Below, one piece after another: positions 27,583-36,221 of a DNA stretch of 64,000 nt. The stretch comes from Streptomyces sp. H27-H5 (lineage in GTDB: Bacteria > Actinomycetota > Actinomycetes > Streptomycetales > Streptomycetaceae). The notes under the pieces are model-generated. The model was not told the origin of the DNA and searched no databases. It was given only the letters and a program-made list of their open reading frames with translations. Where the stretch lies: NCBI RefSeq assembly GCF_026627505.1, contig NZ_JAPNLK010000023.1, positions 33,332 to 97,331 on the forward strand, in the 5' to 3' direction. Each line of letters starts with the position of its first letter. Position 1 is the stretch's first letter. Made by a program: the position numbers and the translations under genes.

Positions 27583-28080
27583 ATGACGCGTGAGACCGAC
27601 AACCGCCGCCCGCTGGCCGTCTTCGACATCGACAACACCCTGGCCGACACCGACCACCGGCAGCACTTTCTGGAGCGGCGCCCCCGGGACTGGGCGGGTT
27701 TCTTCGGAGCGGCCCCGGCTGATCCGCCGCTCGCGCGCGGGGTGGCGCTGGCGGTGGAGAGCGCGGCGGACTGTGAGGTCGTGTACCTCACCGGGCGCCC
27801 CGAACGGTGCCGTGCGGACACCGTCGAGTGGCTGACCCGGCACGGTCTGCCGGAGGGGCGGCTGTGGATGCGGGGCAACCAGGACCGCCGCCCGGCCCGG
27901 ACGACGAAGCTGGAGGTGCTGGGGCGGCTCGCCCGGGGGCGGGACGTGCGGATGCTCGTGGACGACGACGAGCTGGTCTGTCAGGCGGCCCGGACGGCCG
28001 GCTTCCGGGTGGTGCTCGCGGACTGGGCGGCGGACGCGCCGGAGCTCAAGTCCGCCCAGGAGGGCGAGGGCCGCACCTGA
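27583..28080 (+). CDS. HAD-superfamily phosphatase / polynucleotide-kinase-3'-phosphatase-like protein
   Basis: 165 residues. HAD motif I is FDIDNTLADTD. Motif II is the Thr of VVYLTGRPE. Then come a Lys in TTKLEVL and motif IV MLVDDDELVC. The absence of a large cap and the YLTGRPERCRADTVEWL stretch resemble the phosphatase half of T4-type polynucleotide kinase. A nucleic-acid or small-nucleotide phosphatase role is therefore possible but not proven. It is divergent from the flavin oxidoreductase gene and convergent with dodecin. Confidence 0.85.
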   Translation: MTRETDNRRPLAVFDIDNTLADTDHRQHFLERRPRDWAGFFGAAPADPPLARGVALAVESAADCEVVYLTGRPERCRADTVEWLTRHGLPEGRLWMRGNQDRRPARTTKLEVLGRLARGRDVRMLVDDDELVCQAARTAGFRVVLADWAADAPELKSAQEGEGRT

Positions 28081-28134
28081 GAGGCGGCCCCCGCGTGCCG
28101 CCCGGGGCGGGGCGCGGCGGCCCTCGCCTTCGAC

Positions 28135-28155
28135 CGGGAGGCGTCAGACCTCCCG
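28135..28155. terminator. terminator hairpin between HAD gene and dodecin
   Basis: Arms CGGGAGG / CCTCCCG with a seven-base loop, in the 94-base gap between the two convergent genes. Confidence 0.55.
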
Positions 28156-28174
28156 TCTCTCCCCAGACCTCGCG

Positions 28175-28390
28175 TCACTCCTCGCCGTCGATGCGGAAGC
28201 CCACCTTGAGGCCGACCTGGTAGTGGCCGATCTCGCCGTTCTCGATGTGTCCGCGCACCTGCGTGACCTCGAACCAGTCGAGGTTGCGGATCGTCTGCCC
28301 CGCGCGGGCGATTCCGTTCTTGATGGCCTGATCGATGCCCTCTGGAGAGGTGCCGACGATCTCGGTCACCCGGTACGTGTGGTGGGACAT
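28175..28390 (-). CDS. dodecin (flavin-binding dodecamer)
   Basis: 71 residues, the full length of this family. HTYRVTEIVGTSPEGIDQAIKNGIARAGQTIRNLDWFEVTQVRGHIENGEIGHYQVGLKVGFRID follows the dodecin beta-alpha-beta-beta plan, with the conserved Trp39-type residue (DWFEV) that stacks on flavin and the Gln that follows it. Dodecins store and protect riboflavin or FMN, or buffer CoA. It is divergent from the sugar-binding lipoprotein gene. Confidence 0.93.
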   Translation of the reverse strand: MSHHTYRVTEIVGTSPEGIDQAIKNGIARAGQTIRNLDWFEVTQVRGHIENGEIGHYQVGLKVGFRIDGEE

Positions 28391-28497
28391 GGGGTCTCCC
28401 GACAGTGGTCGCTGTTGCCTTGTTCCAAGGTGCCCCAGTAAGTCCAGGTCCGCGAACTTTGCGTGAACAATCCCGAGCGAAAGGTCTTGACCAGCCT

Positions 28498-28513
28498 ATT
28501 GGTCTATGCCAAT
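28498..28513. promoter_or_regulatory. DasR-like operator (dre)
   Basis: ATTGGTCTATGCCAAT closely matches the 16-base DasR consensus A-(C/T)-TGGTCTAGACCA-(A/G)-T, with two differences in the centre right. It sits 6 bases after a TTGACC hexamer (28487-28492), i.e. in the -35/-10 spacer of the likely promoter of the solute-binding lipoprotein gene, 40 bases before its start. DasR is the GlcNAc-6P/GlcN-6P-responsive GntR repressor of aminosugar uptake and development in Streptomyces. Confidence 0.65.
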
Positions 28514-28552
28514 TTCAAGCCATCTGAGATCCATCCCCAGAAGGTGACCCCC

Positions 28553-29815
28553 GTGAAGATGCGCTTCCTCGCCATGTGCACCGTTCTCGCGGCCGCGACC
28601 GCCCTCACCGGCTGCAGCCCGGTGGCCGGATCCGAAGGCGGGCCCGAGAAGGTGACGCTCTGGTTGATGAAGGGCAGCGCCTCGGACGACTTCATCGCGA
28701 AGTTCACCGCCGACTTCGAGAAGGAGCACGCCGGCATCGACCTGGACGTCAAGATGCAGGAATGGACGGGCATCGGCGACAAGGTCAACGCCGTCCTCAA
28801 GGGCACGAGCAAGGAGAGCGCCGACGTCATCGAGGTCGGCAACACCCAGGTGGCCCAGTACGTCGAGACCGGCGGCATCTCCGAAGTCACCATGGACGGG
28901 CTGCGCGACTGGGACAGCAGACACTGGCTCAAGGGCCTCTCCGACCCGGGTAGCGTCGACGGCGCCCAGTACGGAGTTCCCTGGTACGCCGCCAACCGGG
29001 TGGTGATCTACAACAAGGAACTCTTCGCGAACGCCGGGATCACCACCCCGCCGAAGACCCGTCAGGACTGGATCCAGGCCACCCGGCGGCTCGACAAGGG
29101 CGAACAGCAGGGCATCTACCTCCCCGGCCAGAACTGGTACGTCCTCGCCGGCTTCATCTGGGACGAGGGCGGCGAACTCGCCGTGCAGACCAACGGTGAG
29201 TGGGCCGGCGCGCTCGACGACGAGAAGGCCCTGAACGCCATGGAGTTCTACCGGCAACTCCAGGGACTCGGCGACGGCCCCAAGGACGCCGACGAGGAGA
29301 CACCCCCGCAGTCCGAGGTCTTCGCGCGCGGCCGGATCGCCCAGATCATCGGCCCGCCGAGCCAGGCGGCGGCGATAGAGGCCGCCAACCCGGCCCTGAA
29401 GGACAAGCTCGGCTTCTTCCCCATCCCCGGCAAGAGCACCGAGAAGCCCGGCGCCGTCTTCACCGGCGGATCCGACCTGATCATCCCGGAGAAGGCGGGG
29501 AACCGTGAGCACGCCGTGGACCTGATCACGGCGCTCGTCAGCGAGAAGTGGCAGACCGAACTCGCCACCACCATGAGCTACGTCCCCAACAAGACCACCC
29601 TCGCCCACGTGGTCGAGGGCAACGAGGGCGCCGCCACCATGGCCGTCGGCGCCGCCCAGGGCCGGGCCACCCCGCAGTCCGCCCGGTGGGCCGAGGTCGA
29701 GGCCGAGAACCCCATCAAGCCGTACATGACGGCCGTGCTCACCGGACAGGACCCCCAGCGGGCCGCGAAGACCGCCTCGGAGTCCCTCAGCCGGATCCTC
29801 GGCTCCGACCACTGA
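28553..29815 (+). CDS. ABC-transporter sugar-binding lipoprotein (orphan)
   Basis: 420 residues. Lipoprotein signal MRFLAMCTVLAAATALTGC, then a type-1 extracellular solute-binding fold: VTLWLMKG, FEKEHAGIDLDVKMQEW, SADVIEVGNTQVAQYVETGG, GVPWYAANRVVIYNKELFANAG and GGSDLIIPEKAGN. These are features of oligosaccharide-binding proteins such as those for chitobiose, GlcNAc or other sugars. No permease or ATPase genes are next to it, so it must use a transporter encoded elsewhere. The upstream DasR-like site suggests an aminosugar ligand. The GTG at 28553 (AAGGTGACCCCC before it) gives a normal signal peptide; earlier in-frame codons would not. Confidence 0.88.
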   Translation: MKMRFLAMCTVLAAATALTGCSPVAGSEGGPEKVTLWLMKGSASDDFIAKFTADFEKEHAGIDLDVKMQEWTGIGDKVNAVLKGTSKESADVIEVGNTQVAQYVETGGISEVTMDGLRDWDSRHWLKGLSDPGSVDGAQYGVPWYAANRVVIYNKELFANAGITTPPKTRQDWIQATRRLDKGEQQGIYLPGQNWYVLAGFIWDEGGELAVQTNGEWAGALDDEKALNAMEFYRQLQGLGDGPKDADEETPPQSEVFARGRIAQIIGPPSQAAAIEAANPALKDKLGFFPIPGKSTEKPGAVFTGGSDLIIPEKAGNREHAVDLITALVSEKWQTELATTMSYVPNKTTLAHVVEGNEGAATMAVGAAQGRATPQSARWAEVEAENPIKPYMTAVLTGQDPQRAAKTASESLSRILGSDH

Positions 29816-30016
29816 GGCGACCCCCACGATCGAGGCGACGCCGACCGCGACAAGGGCCCCCTCCCGCGGGTCCGCCCGCGCGTCCGCCGAGTTCAGCGTT
29901 CGCACATCCGGCCGCCGCTGAGCGGTCATGTCGAATCCAGCCGGTCACGGAAGAAGTAAAGGAGCCAGGCCACCAACCTGCCGGCCTGTCTCTCCGTGCC
30001 CGGATCAGGAGCAGCC

Positions 30017-30853
30017 ATGACCATCGCACCCCTGTCCCCGTCCCCCCTCGCGCCCCCCACCCTCCCCGCCGCCCCGGCCGTCCCCCTCGCCCCGACGCTC
30101 CCCGCCGCCCGCCCCGCGCCCGCGGGCCCCCGGTACGCCGTCCGGCTCGCCCGCGACGAGGACGAGGTACGGGCCGCCCAGCGGCTGCGCCACCAGGTCT
30201 TCGCCGGGGAACTCGGCGCCCGCCTCGACCACGCCGAGCCCGGCCTGGACGTCGACGCCTTCGACGCCTACTGCGACCACCTCCTCGTCGTCGACGAGGA
30301 GAGCGAGCAGGTCGTCGGCACCTACCGACTGCTTCCCCCGGAACGCGCCGCCGTCGCGGGCCGCCTCTACTCCGAGGGCGAGTTCGACCTCGGCGCGCTG
30401 GCCCCCATCCGCCACGACCTCGTCGAGGTCGGCCGGTCCTGCGTCCACCCCGACCACCGCAACGGCGCCGTCATCGCCCTGATCTGGGCCGGCCTCGCCC
30501 GCTACATGGACCGTTCCGGCCACAACTGGCTCGCCGGCTGCTGCTCCGTCCCGCTCGCCGACGGCGGGGTGCTGGCCGCCGCCACCCGGGAGACCGTCCT
30601 GCGACGCAACCTCGCCCCCGAGGAGTACCGCGTCACCCCGCACCTGCCCTGGAGTCCCGAGGGCATCACCGTCCCCGGCCGGCAGGAGCTGCCCCCGCTG
30701 CTGCGCGGCTACCTGCGCCTGGGTGCCTGGGTCTGCGGAGAGCCCGCGCTGGACGCCGAGTTCGGCTGCGCCGACCTGTACGTACTGCTCTCCCTGCGCC
30801 GGACCAACCCGCGCTACCTCAACCACTTCCTCGCGCTCGCCCCGGGCGCATGA
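30017..30853 (+). CDS. GNAT acyltransferase, OlsB-like (ornithine lipid synthesis step 1)
   Basis: 278 residues. A Pro/Ala-rich N-terminal tail (1-40) precedes an Acetyltransf_5/GNAT-type domain: VRLARDEDEVRAAQRLRHQVFAGE, VVGTYRLLPP, EVGRSCVHPDHRNG and a C-terminal GAWVCGEPALDAEFGCADL. OlsB homologues transfer a 3-hydroxy-acyl chain from ACP to ornithine, giving lyso-ornithine lipid. The ATGA overlap with the PlsC-type gene that follows supports an OlsB-OlsA pair making phosphate-free ornithine lipids. AGGAG precedes the ATG. Confidence 0.85.
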   Translation: MTIAPLSPSPLAPPTLPAAPAVPLAPTLPAARPAPAGPRYAVRLARDEDEVRAAQRLRHQVFAGELGARLDHAEPGLDVDAFDAYCDHLLVVDEESEQVVGTYRLLPPERAAVAGRLYSEGEFDLGALAPIRHDLVEVGRSCVHPDHRNGAVIALIWAGLARYMDRSGHNWLAGCCSVPLADGGVLAAATRETVLRRNLAPEEYRVTPHLPWSPEGITVPGRQELPPLLRGYLRLGAWVCGEPALDAEFGCADLYVLLSLRRTNPRYLNHFLALAPGA

Positions 30854-31872
30854 ACGCCTGGCTGCCCACCGCGCCCTGCACCCCCGAGGCCTGCGCCGGC
30901 CACGAGGGTCCGACGGCGAGCGTCCCGCACGCGGTGCTCCGCCTCGCCGGCGCCGTGGCCCTCGTCCTCCTCGCCGTCCTGACCGCCGCGCCCGTACGGC
31001 TGCTCCCGGACCGACCCCGACACGCCCTCGTACGGGGCTGGTCGGCGGCGCTGGTCGCCTCCCTGGGGATACGGATCACGGTGCACGGAAGCCCCGGCGC
31101 GGCCGGCGGCCGGCTGATCGTCGCCAACCACATCTCCTGGCTCGACATCCCGCTCGTGGCCGCCGTGCTGCCCTGCCGGATGCTGGCCAAGAGCGAGATC
31201 GGTGCCTGGCCCGTGCTCGGCCGGCTCGCGGCCCGGGCCGGAACCCTGTTCATCGAACGGGACCGGATCAGGGCCCTCCCCGACACCGTCGCGACCCTCA
31301 CCGGCGCGCTGCTCGCCGGGGACCGGGTCACCGTCTTCCCCGAGGGGTCCACCTGGTGCGGGCGGGCCCAGGGGCCGTTCCGCCGGGCCGCGTTCCAGTC
31401 GGCGCTGGACGCGGGCGTGCCCGTACAGCCGATCCGGCTCGCGTACCGGCTGTCGGGAGGCGGGGGCCCTGCCGGGGGTCTCGCGGGGGCGCCCGCCTTC
31501 GTCGGGGACGACCCGCTGACGGCCTCCCTGTGGCGCATCGCCCGCGCCCGGGGCGTGCGGGCCGACGTGTGGTTGCTGCCGCGGATCCCGCCGGGCCGGC
31601 ACGAGGACCGGCGGGACCTCGCGGCGGCGGCGCAGGAGGCCGTCCACGCGCGTGCCGCGCGGCCCGTGCCGGCCGCGCGGCCCGTTCATCCCGCGGAGCC
31701 CGTACAGGGGGCACGGCCCGACCGGACCGCACCCCTGCTGCCGGGCATCCCCACTCAGTCCACCGGGCCCTCCGCCACCGACAGGGACAGCGCGAAGCGG
31801 CCCGCCGCGTCCGTCCACCACTGGGTCAACTCAAGCCCGGCGGAGGCCAGTTCCTTGCGAACACCCTCCTGA
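30850..31872 (+). CDS. 1-acyl-sn-glycerol-3-phosphate acyltransferase family, OlsA-like
   Basis: 340 residues. One hydrophobic helix (about 35-55) is followed by a PlsC domain with NHISWLD (the HX4D catalytic pair), LFIERD, FPEGSTW and the region VPVQPIRLAYR. It probably O-acylates lyso-ornithine lipid made by the coupled upstream enzyme. The last 40 or so residues (after about 300) look unlike any acyltransferase and are read antisense to the end of egtD: the two genes overlap tail to tail by 118 bases. The conserved part of the enzyme ends well before the overlap, so an ancestral stop may have been lost. Confidence 0.85.
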   Translation: MNAWLPTAPCTPEACAGHEGPTASVPHAVLRLAGAVALVLLAVLTAAPVRLLPDRPRHALVRGWSAALVASLGIRITVHGSPGAAGGRLIVANHISWLDIPLVAAVLPCRMLAKSEIGAWPVLGRLAARAGTLFIERDRIRALPDTVATLTGALLAGDRVTVFPEGSTWCGRAQGPFRRAAFQSALDAGVPVQPIRLAYRLSGGGGPAGGLAGAPAFVGDDPLTASLWRIARARGVRADVWLLPRIPPGRHEDRRDLAAAAQEAVHARAARPVPAARPVHPAEPVQGARPDRTAPLLPGIPTQSTGPSATDRDSAKRPAASVHHWVNSSPAEASSLRTPS

Positions 31873-32729
31873 CGGAACTTCGCGGAGATCTCCGTCAGGA
31901 TCTCCTCACCCGCCCTGAAGGGCACCACCATGTCCAGGGCCCGGATCTTCACCACCGCCTCCGAACGGGCCCGCAACCGCATCTCGATCCACTCGTGTTC
32001 CTTGTTCCACACCGCCACGTGCGTGAACTCGGCGTTGTGGAAGTCCGCGCCCAACTCGCGGTCGATCACGGCCAGTACGTTCTTGTTGAACTCCGCCGTC
32101 ACCCCCTGCGCGTCGTCGTACGCCGCGACCAGGACGGCCTCGTCCTTCACCAGGTCGGTACCCATCAGCAGCGCGTCACCCGGCGACAGCATCGCCCGTA
32201 CGGACGCCAGGAACGCGGCCCGCTCCGGCGGCAACAGATTCCCGATCGTGCCGCCGAGGAACACCACCAGGCGCGGCCCGGGGGAGTCCGGCAGCCGCAG
32301 CGGCCGCGTGAAGTCCGCCACCAGCGCGTGCACCTTCAAGCCGGGATGCTCCGCCAGCAGGGTGTCCGCCGCACCCCGCAGGGCGCTCTCGCTGACGTCC
32401 ACCGGGATGTACGTCTCCAGCGCGGGCATCGCCTCGATCAGGTGCCGGGTCTTCTCGGAGGAACCGGAACCCAACTCCACCAGCGTGCGGGCGCCGCTCT
32501 CCGTCGCGATCTCCCGGGCCCGCTCCAGCAGGATCTCCCGCTCGGCGCGGGTCGGATAGTACTCGGGCAACCGGGTGATGTCCTCGAAGAGTTCACTGCC
32601 CCGGGCGTCGTAGAACCACTTCGGCGGCAACTTCTTGGGGGAGCCGGTCAGTCCGCCGCGCACGTCGGTGCGCAGCGCCTTCTCCGCGGTGTTCTCGTCG
32701 AGGGTCCGGGTCAACTGGAAATCACTCAC
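31755..32729 (-). CDS. egtD: L-histidine N-alpha-methyltransferase EgtD
   Basis: 324 residues, the usual EgtD length. It makes hercynine (trimethyl-histidine) with three SAM. Typical stretches are PPKWFYDARGSELFEDITRLPEYYPTRAE near the N-terminus, LVELGSGSSEKTRHLI (SAM site), PVDVSESAL, FLGGTIGNL and LMGTDLVKD. The GTG at 32729 overlaps the end of egtC by four bases. Last gene of the coupled egtABCD operon. Confidence 0.96.
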   Translation of the reverse strand: MSDFQLTRTLDENTAEKALRTDVRGGLTGSPKKLPPKWFYDARGSELFEDITRLPEYYPTRAEREILLERAREIATESGARTLVELGSGSSEKTRHLIEAMPALETYIPVDVSESALRGAADTLLAEHPGLKVHALVADFTRPLRLPDSPGPRLVVFLGGTIGNLLPPERAAFLASVRAMLSPGDALLMGTDLVKDEAVLVAAYDDAQGVTAEFNKNVLAVIDRELGADFHNAEFTHVAVWNKEHEWIEMRLRARSEAVVKIRALDMVVPFRAGEEILTEISAKFRQEGVRKELASAGLELTQWWTDAAGRFALSLSVAEGPVD

Positions 32730-33484
32730 GGTCGGCTCTCCTTGAGCGGGGTCAGGTCGACCCTCGTACGGGTTGCGGTCAGCAGGGTCCGGTCGGGTAC
32801 CTCGCACCAGCGGGAGTCGTCGTCGTGCGGCTCGGAGGCCACGACCACGCGCCCGGCGTGCGGGTCCGCCAGATACCAGAGGGAATCGCCCCAGGCGGTC
32901 GCGGCGATGGTGGAACCGTCGGTCAACAACAGGTTGAGCCGTGAGGCGGGGGCGGCCGAGGCCAGGTCCCGGACGGGACCGGCAAGGGCGGCGCCGAGGT
33001 CGTCCCCGGCGCGCAGACGGTGCAGGACCAGCGCCCAGATCAGCGCCGAGTCCGTGCGCGCGGCGAGTTGCAGCAGCTCCTCCACCGGCAGCCCGGCGGC
33101 GACCGGGGCCGCCGACTCCGGCCAGTCCCGCACCGAGCCGTTGTGGCTGAAGAGCCACCGCCCGTCGGAGAACGGCGCGGCGGCCGCCTCCCCGTCGGCC
33201 CCCGCGAGCGTGGCGTCCCGTACGGCGGCCAGCACGGCGCCGCTGCGCACCACGCGGGTGAGGTCGGCGAAGGTGAGGTCGCCCCAGATCGGGCCGGCCC
33301 GCCGGTAGCGGGCCGGCACCGGGTCGCCCTCCGCGTACCAGCCGATGCCGAAGCCGTCGGCGTTCACCGTGCCGTTGCGCTGCCGGCGCGGCGCCCACGA
33401 CTGCCGCACGAGGGAGTGCTCCGGTTCGCTCAGCAGCCTCCCGAGGCTCACCACCGGCCCGAGATAGGCGAGATGGCGACACAT
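32726..33484 (-). CDS. egtC: gamma-glutamyl-hercynylcysteine S-oxide hydrolase EgtC
   Basis: 252 residues of the class II glutamine-amidotransferase fold. Cys2 (MCRHLAYLGP) becomes the N-terminal nucleophile after Met removal. NADGFGIGWY and FSHNGSVRDW complete the active site. It removes glutamate from the EgtB product. Overlaps egtB by one base and egtD by four. Confidence 0.96.
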   Translation of the reverse strand: MCRHLAYLGPVVSLGRLLSEPEHSLVRQSWAPRRQRNGTVNADGFGIGWYAEGDPVPARYRRAGPIWGDLTFADLTRVVRSGAVLAAVRDATLAGADGEAAAAPFSDGRWLFSHNGSVRDWPESAAPVAAGLPVEELLQLAARTDSALIWALVLHRLRAGDDLGAALAGPVRDLASAAPASRLNLLLTDGSTIAATAWGDSLWYLADPHAGRVVVASEPHDDDSRWCEVPDRTLLTATRTRVDLTPLKESRP

Positions 33485-34797
33485 CAGACATCATCCCGAG
33501 CGGTGCGGAACCCGGCGAAGATCTGCCGGCGCACCGGCAGGTCCCAGTTGCGGAACGTGCCCCGGCAGGCCACCTGGTCCACCGCGAACGACCCGCCCCT
33601 GAGCACCTTGTGCTCGGGGCCGAAGAACACCTCCGAGTACTCCCGGTAGGGGAACGCGCGGAACCCCGGGTAGGGGAGGAAGTCGGACGCCGTCCACTCC
33701 CACACGTCGCCGATCAGCTGGCGCACCCCGAGGGGGGAGGCTCCGGCCGGATAGCTGCCCGCGGGGGCCGGGCGCAGGTGGCGCTGCCCCAGGTTCGCGT
33801 GCGCCGGTGTCGGGTCCGCGTCGCCCCACGGGTACCGGGTGGAGCGGCCCGTGCCCGGGTCGTACCGGGCGGCCTTCTCCCACTCGGTCTCGGTGGGCAG
33901 CCGGCGCCCGGCCCAGCGGGCGTACGCGTCCGCCTCGTACCAACTGACGTGCAGCACGGGCTCGTCGCCCGGCACCGCCTCGGTGACGCCGAAGCGGCGG
34001 CGCGACCACGCGTCGCCCTCCCGGTGCCAGAACAGCGGGGCCTCGATCCCGTGCGCGCGGATCTGCTCCCAGCCCTCGGCGGCCCACCAGCGGGACTCGC
34101 GGTATCCGCCGTCCGCCATGAACGCCTGGTAGTCGGCATTGGTCACCGGCGCCGTGTCGATCCAGTACGGCGCCGTGTCCCGGGTGTGCGCGGGCCTTTC
34201 GTTGTCGAGCGACCAGGGTTCGGCGGAGGTGCCCATCGTGAACGGCCCGCCGGGCACCCGTACTTCAGTCGCGGACAGGGGCGGGCCCTGCGGCGGATCC
34301 GGGTCCGGGGCGGTCAACACCGCGGCGCCCCGCCTCAGCTGATGTGTGACCAACATGGTTTCGTCGTGCTGCTGTTCGTGCTGGGCGATCATCCCGAAGG
34401 CGTAGCCGCCGGACAGCAGGTCCGTACCCTCCAGCGGGGTGCGCTCCAACAGGTCGAAGACCCGTCCGCGGACCTCCGCCGCGTACCGGCGGGCCTCCTC
34501 GGGCCCCAGCAGCGGCAACTTCGGCCGCTCGGAGCGCGGATGCTCGAACGCGTCGTACAGCGGGTCGATCTCCGGACGCATCGACTCGCGGCCGGCGACG
34601 TTGCGCAGCAGCCAGAGCTCCTCCATGTTCCCGATGTGCGCCAGGTCCCAGACCAGCGGGGACATCAGGGGGGAGTGCTGCGCGGTCAGGTCCCGGTCGC
34701 TCACGGTCTCGGTCAGCCCGGCGGTACGGGCCCGCGCGGTGGTCAGGGCCGCCACGGCCCGCTCGCGGAGTATCTCGGGGTGTATGTCGGTGGTCAC
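33484..34797 (-). CDS. egtB: hercynine oxygenase EgtB
   Basis: 437 residues. N-terminal DinB-like helical domain with iron ligands (WDLAHIGNMEE and MIAQHEQQHDET, giving the HxxxH pair), then a C-terminal formylglycine-generating-enzyme-like domain (VPGGPFTMGTS, FWIDxxPVTN-type YWIDTAPVTNADYQAF, GDVWEWTASDFLPYPGF, VLRGGSF). It forms the C-S bond between hercynine and gamma-glutamylcysteine with oxygen. The GTG at 34797 overlaps egtA by four bases. Confidence 0.96.
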   Translation of the reverse strand: MTTDIHPEILRERAVAALTTARARTAGLTETVSDRDLTAQHSPLMSPLVWDLAHIGNMEELWLLRNVAGRESMRPEIDPLYDAFEHPRSERPKLPLLGPEEARRYAAEVRGRVFDLLERTPLEGTDLLSGGYAFGMIAQHEQQHDETMLVTHQLRRGAAVLTAPDPDPPQGPPLSATEVRVPGGPFTMGTSAEPWSLDNERPAHTRDTAPYWIDTAPVTNADYQAFMADGGYRESRWWAAEGWEQIRAHGIEAPLFWHREGDAWSRRRFGVTEAVPGDEPVLHVSWYEADAYARWAGRRLPTETEWEKAARYDPGTGRSTRYPWGDADPTPAHANLGQRHLRPAPAGSYPAGASPLGVRQLIGDVWEWTASDFLPYPGFRAFPYREYSEVFFGPEHKVLRGGSFAVDQVACRGTFRNWDLPVRRQIFAGFRTARDDV

Positions 34798-36098
34798 GGG
34801 CGTGCGTCCTTCCCGGCGGGCTGCCGCTGTTCCTCTTCGTCGTCCGCCGGGCAGCGGCCGCGCAGTACGTAACGCTCGGTGAACGCGCCGACCTCGTCCC
34901 GGACGTGCGTGCTCGCCCCGAGCCGGGGAAGTGCCTCGCCCGCCGCCAGGAAACAGGCGACGGCGGCCGACCGAAGCTCCGGATCGGCGAGCCCCGCGCG
35001 GGCGGCGGACCGCCACAGGGGGTTGCGGGGCGCGCTCCGGGACCCGTACGCGTCCGACAGCGCCTTCGACACCCGGTACGCGGTCTCCGCGGCCTCCGGG
35101 TCGTCGAACAGCGCGTGCACCACGGCCACCGGCACGATCCAGCCGTGCTCGCCGGGCTGCGCGTCGATCATCCGCAGTTCCAGGTGGCCGCGCGGTCGGA
35201 TCGGCGGGAACAGCGTGGTCAGGTGGTACTCCAGGTCATCGGCGGTGGGAGGCCGCGGGCCCGAGCCGGACGTCAGCCAGTCCCGGAAGGTCAGGCCGCG
35301 CGGGATCACCCAGGGCGCCCCGTCCCCGACGGACCGGACGCACATCACCTCGGTGTCCAAGGCGTGCCGGGTCCACGCGTCGCGGGGCTCCTCGTCCAGC
35401 GGCGGGGCCAGGGCGCGCCGCGTGTCGATGTCGTTCCAGATGCCCTGGCGGGCGCACCGCCAGCCGGCGTACGGGCCCTCCGCGGCCGGGGAGTTGGCGA
35501 AAGCGGCCACCAGGACCGCGCCCAGCAGGTGCGCGAGCCGCCAACGCCGTCCGTACCCGAGCGGGCCCGGCTCCTCGTGTCCGGCGTCCACGCAGACCTG
35601 TACGGACGCGGAGGAACGCATCATGGCCCGCCCGGCGGGACCCGTGCGGTCGAAGTAGGTCTCCATCGCCTGGTAGCGCGGGCTGTCCAGCATCCGGCGC
35701 AGGGGGCGCCGGGCGTCCTGCCCGAGACCACGCAGCACCAGGCCCTGCCGACGCAGGACGCCCCGTACGGCCGTGAGGTCGGCCTGGAGGCCGTCCACGC
35801 AGGCCGTCAGGGAATCGGCCGGAGCCGAACTGAGCTCCAACTGGCCACCCGGTTCGACGGTGAACCCGGAGTGCAGAGGCAGGGCGCCGGCCGCGTCGTG
35901 CGCGGCGGCGAGCCGGTCGGCGGACAGCGCGAGATCGGGACGCTCGGCGTCCAACACCAGCCATTCGAGTTCGGCGCCGAGCACACGAGGTGGACCCGTC
36001 TTGAAACAGATGCCGTGGAGGATGGTCTCCGCCGAGTCCACGGTGAGGGGCTCGGGCGGGGGGTGGTGCACAGGCGGAGCAGGTGAGTCCTGGCGCAT
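34794..36098 (-). CDS. egtA: glutamate-cysteine ligase EgtA
   Basis: 434 residues of the GCS2 family. GAELEWLVLDAERPDL, FTVEPGGQLELSSAP, MRSSASVQVCVDAG and LELRMIDAQPG are the ATP-grasp-like active-site stretches. It makes gamma-glutamylcysteine for EgtB. First gene of egtABCD, so the promoter lies in the 123 bases up to 36221 shared with the divergent PARG-like gene. No egtE lyase is present in this window; it is commonly encoded elsewhere. Confidence 0.95.
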   Translation of the reverse strand: MRQDSPAPPVHHPPPEPLTVDSAETILHGICFKTGPPRVLGAELEWLVLDAERPDLALSADRLAAAHDAAGALPLHSGFTVEPGGQLELSSAPADSLTACVDGLQADLTAVRGVLRRQGLVLRGLGQDARRPLRRMLDSPRYQAMETYFDRTGPAGRAMMRSSASVQVCVDAGHEEPGPLGYGRRWRLAHLLGAVLVAAFANSPAAEGPYAGWRCARQGIWNDIDTRRALAPPLDEEPRDAWTRHALDTEVMCVRSVGDGAPWVIPRGLTFRDWLTSGSGPRPPTADDLEYHLTTLFPPIRPRGHLELRMIDAQPGEHGWIVPVAVVHALFDDPEAAETAYRVSKALSDAYGSRSAPRNPLWRSAARAGLADPELRSAAVACFLAAGEALPRLGASTHVRDEVGAFTERYVLRGRCPADDEEEQRQPAGKDARP

Positions 36099-36221
36099 GA
36101 CCGGATCCTCGTCTCCTGTCGGCGGCCGGCGCTTTCGTCGGCCGTGATGTCACCCGTGCCTACCCGTCTGCGGGCCACAAATCCCATTGCCGTTCGAGGG
36201 GCTCGACCGGAGGATTGCGGT

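Noticed and set aside
28553..29815. A complete ABC sugar transporter operon
   Set aside because: Only the binding lipoprotein is present. The next genes encode lipid-synthesis enzymes on the same strand, 200 bases away, with no membrane permease pattern.
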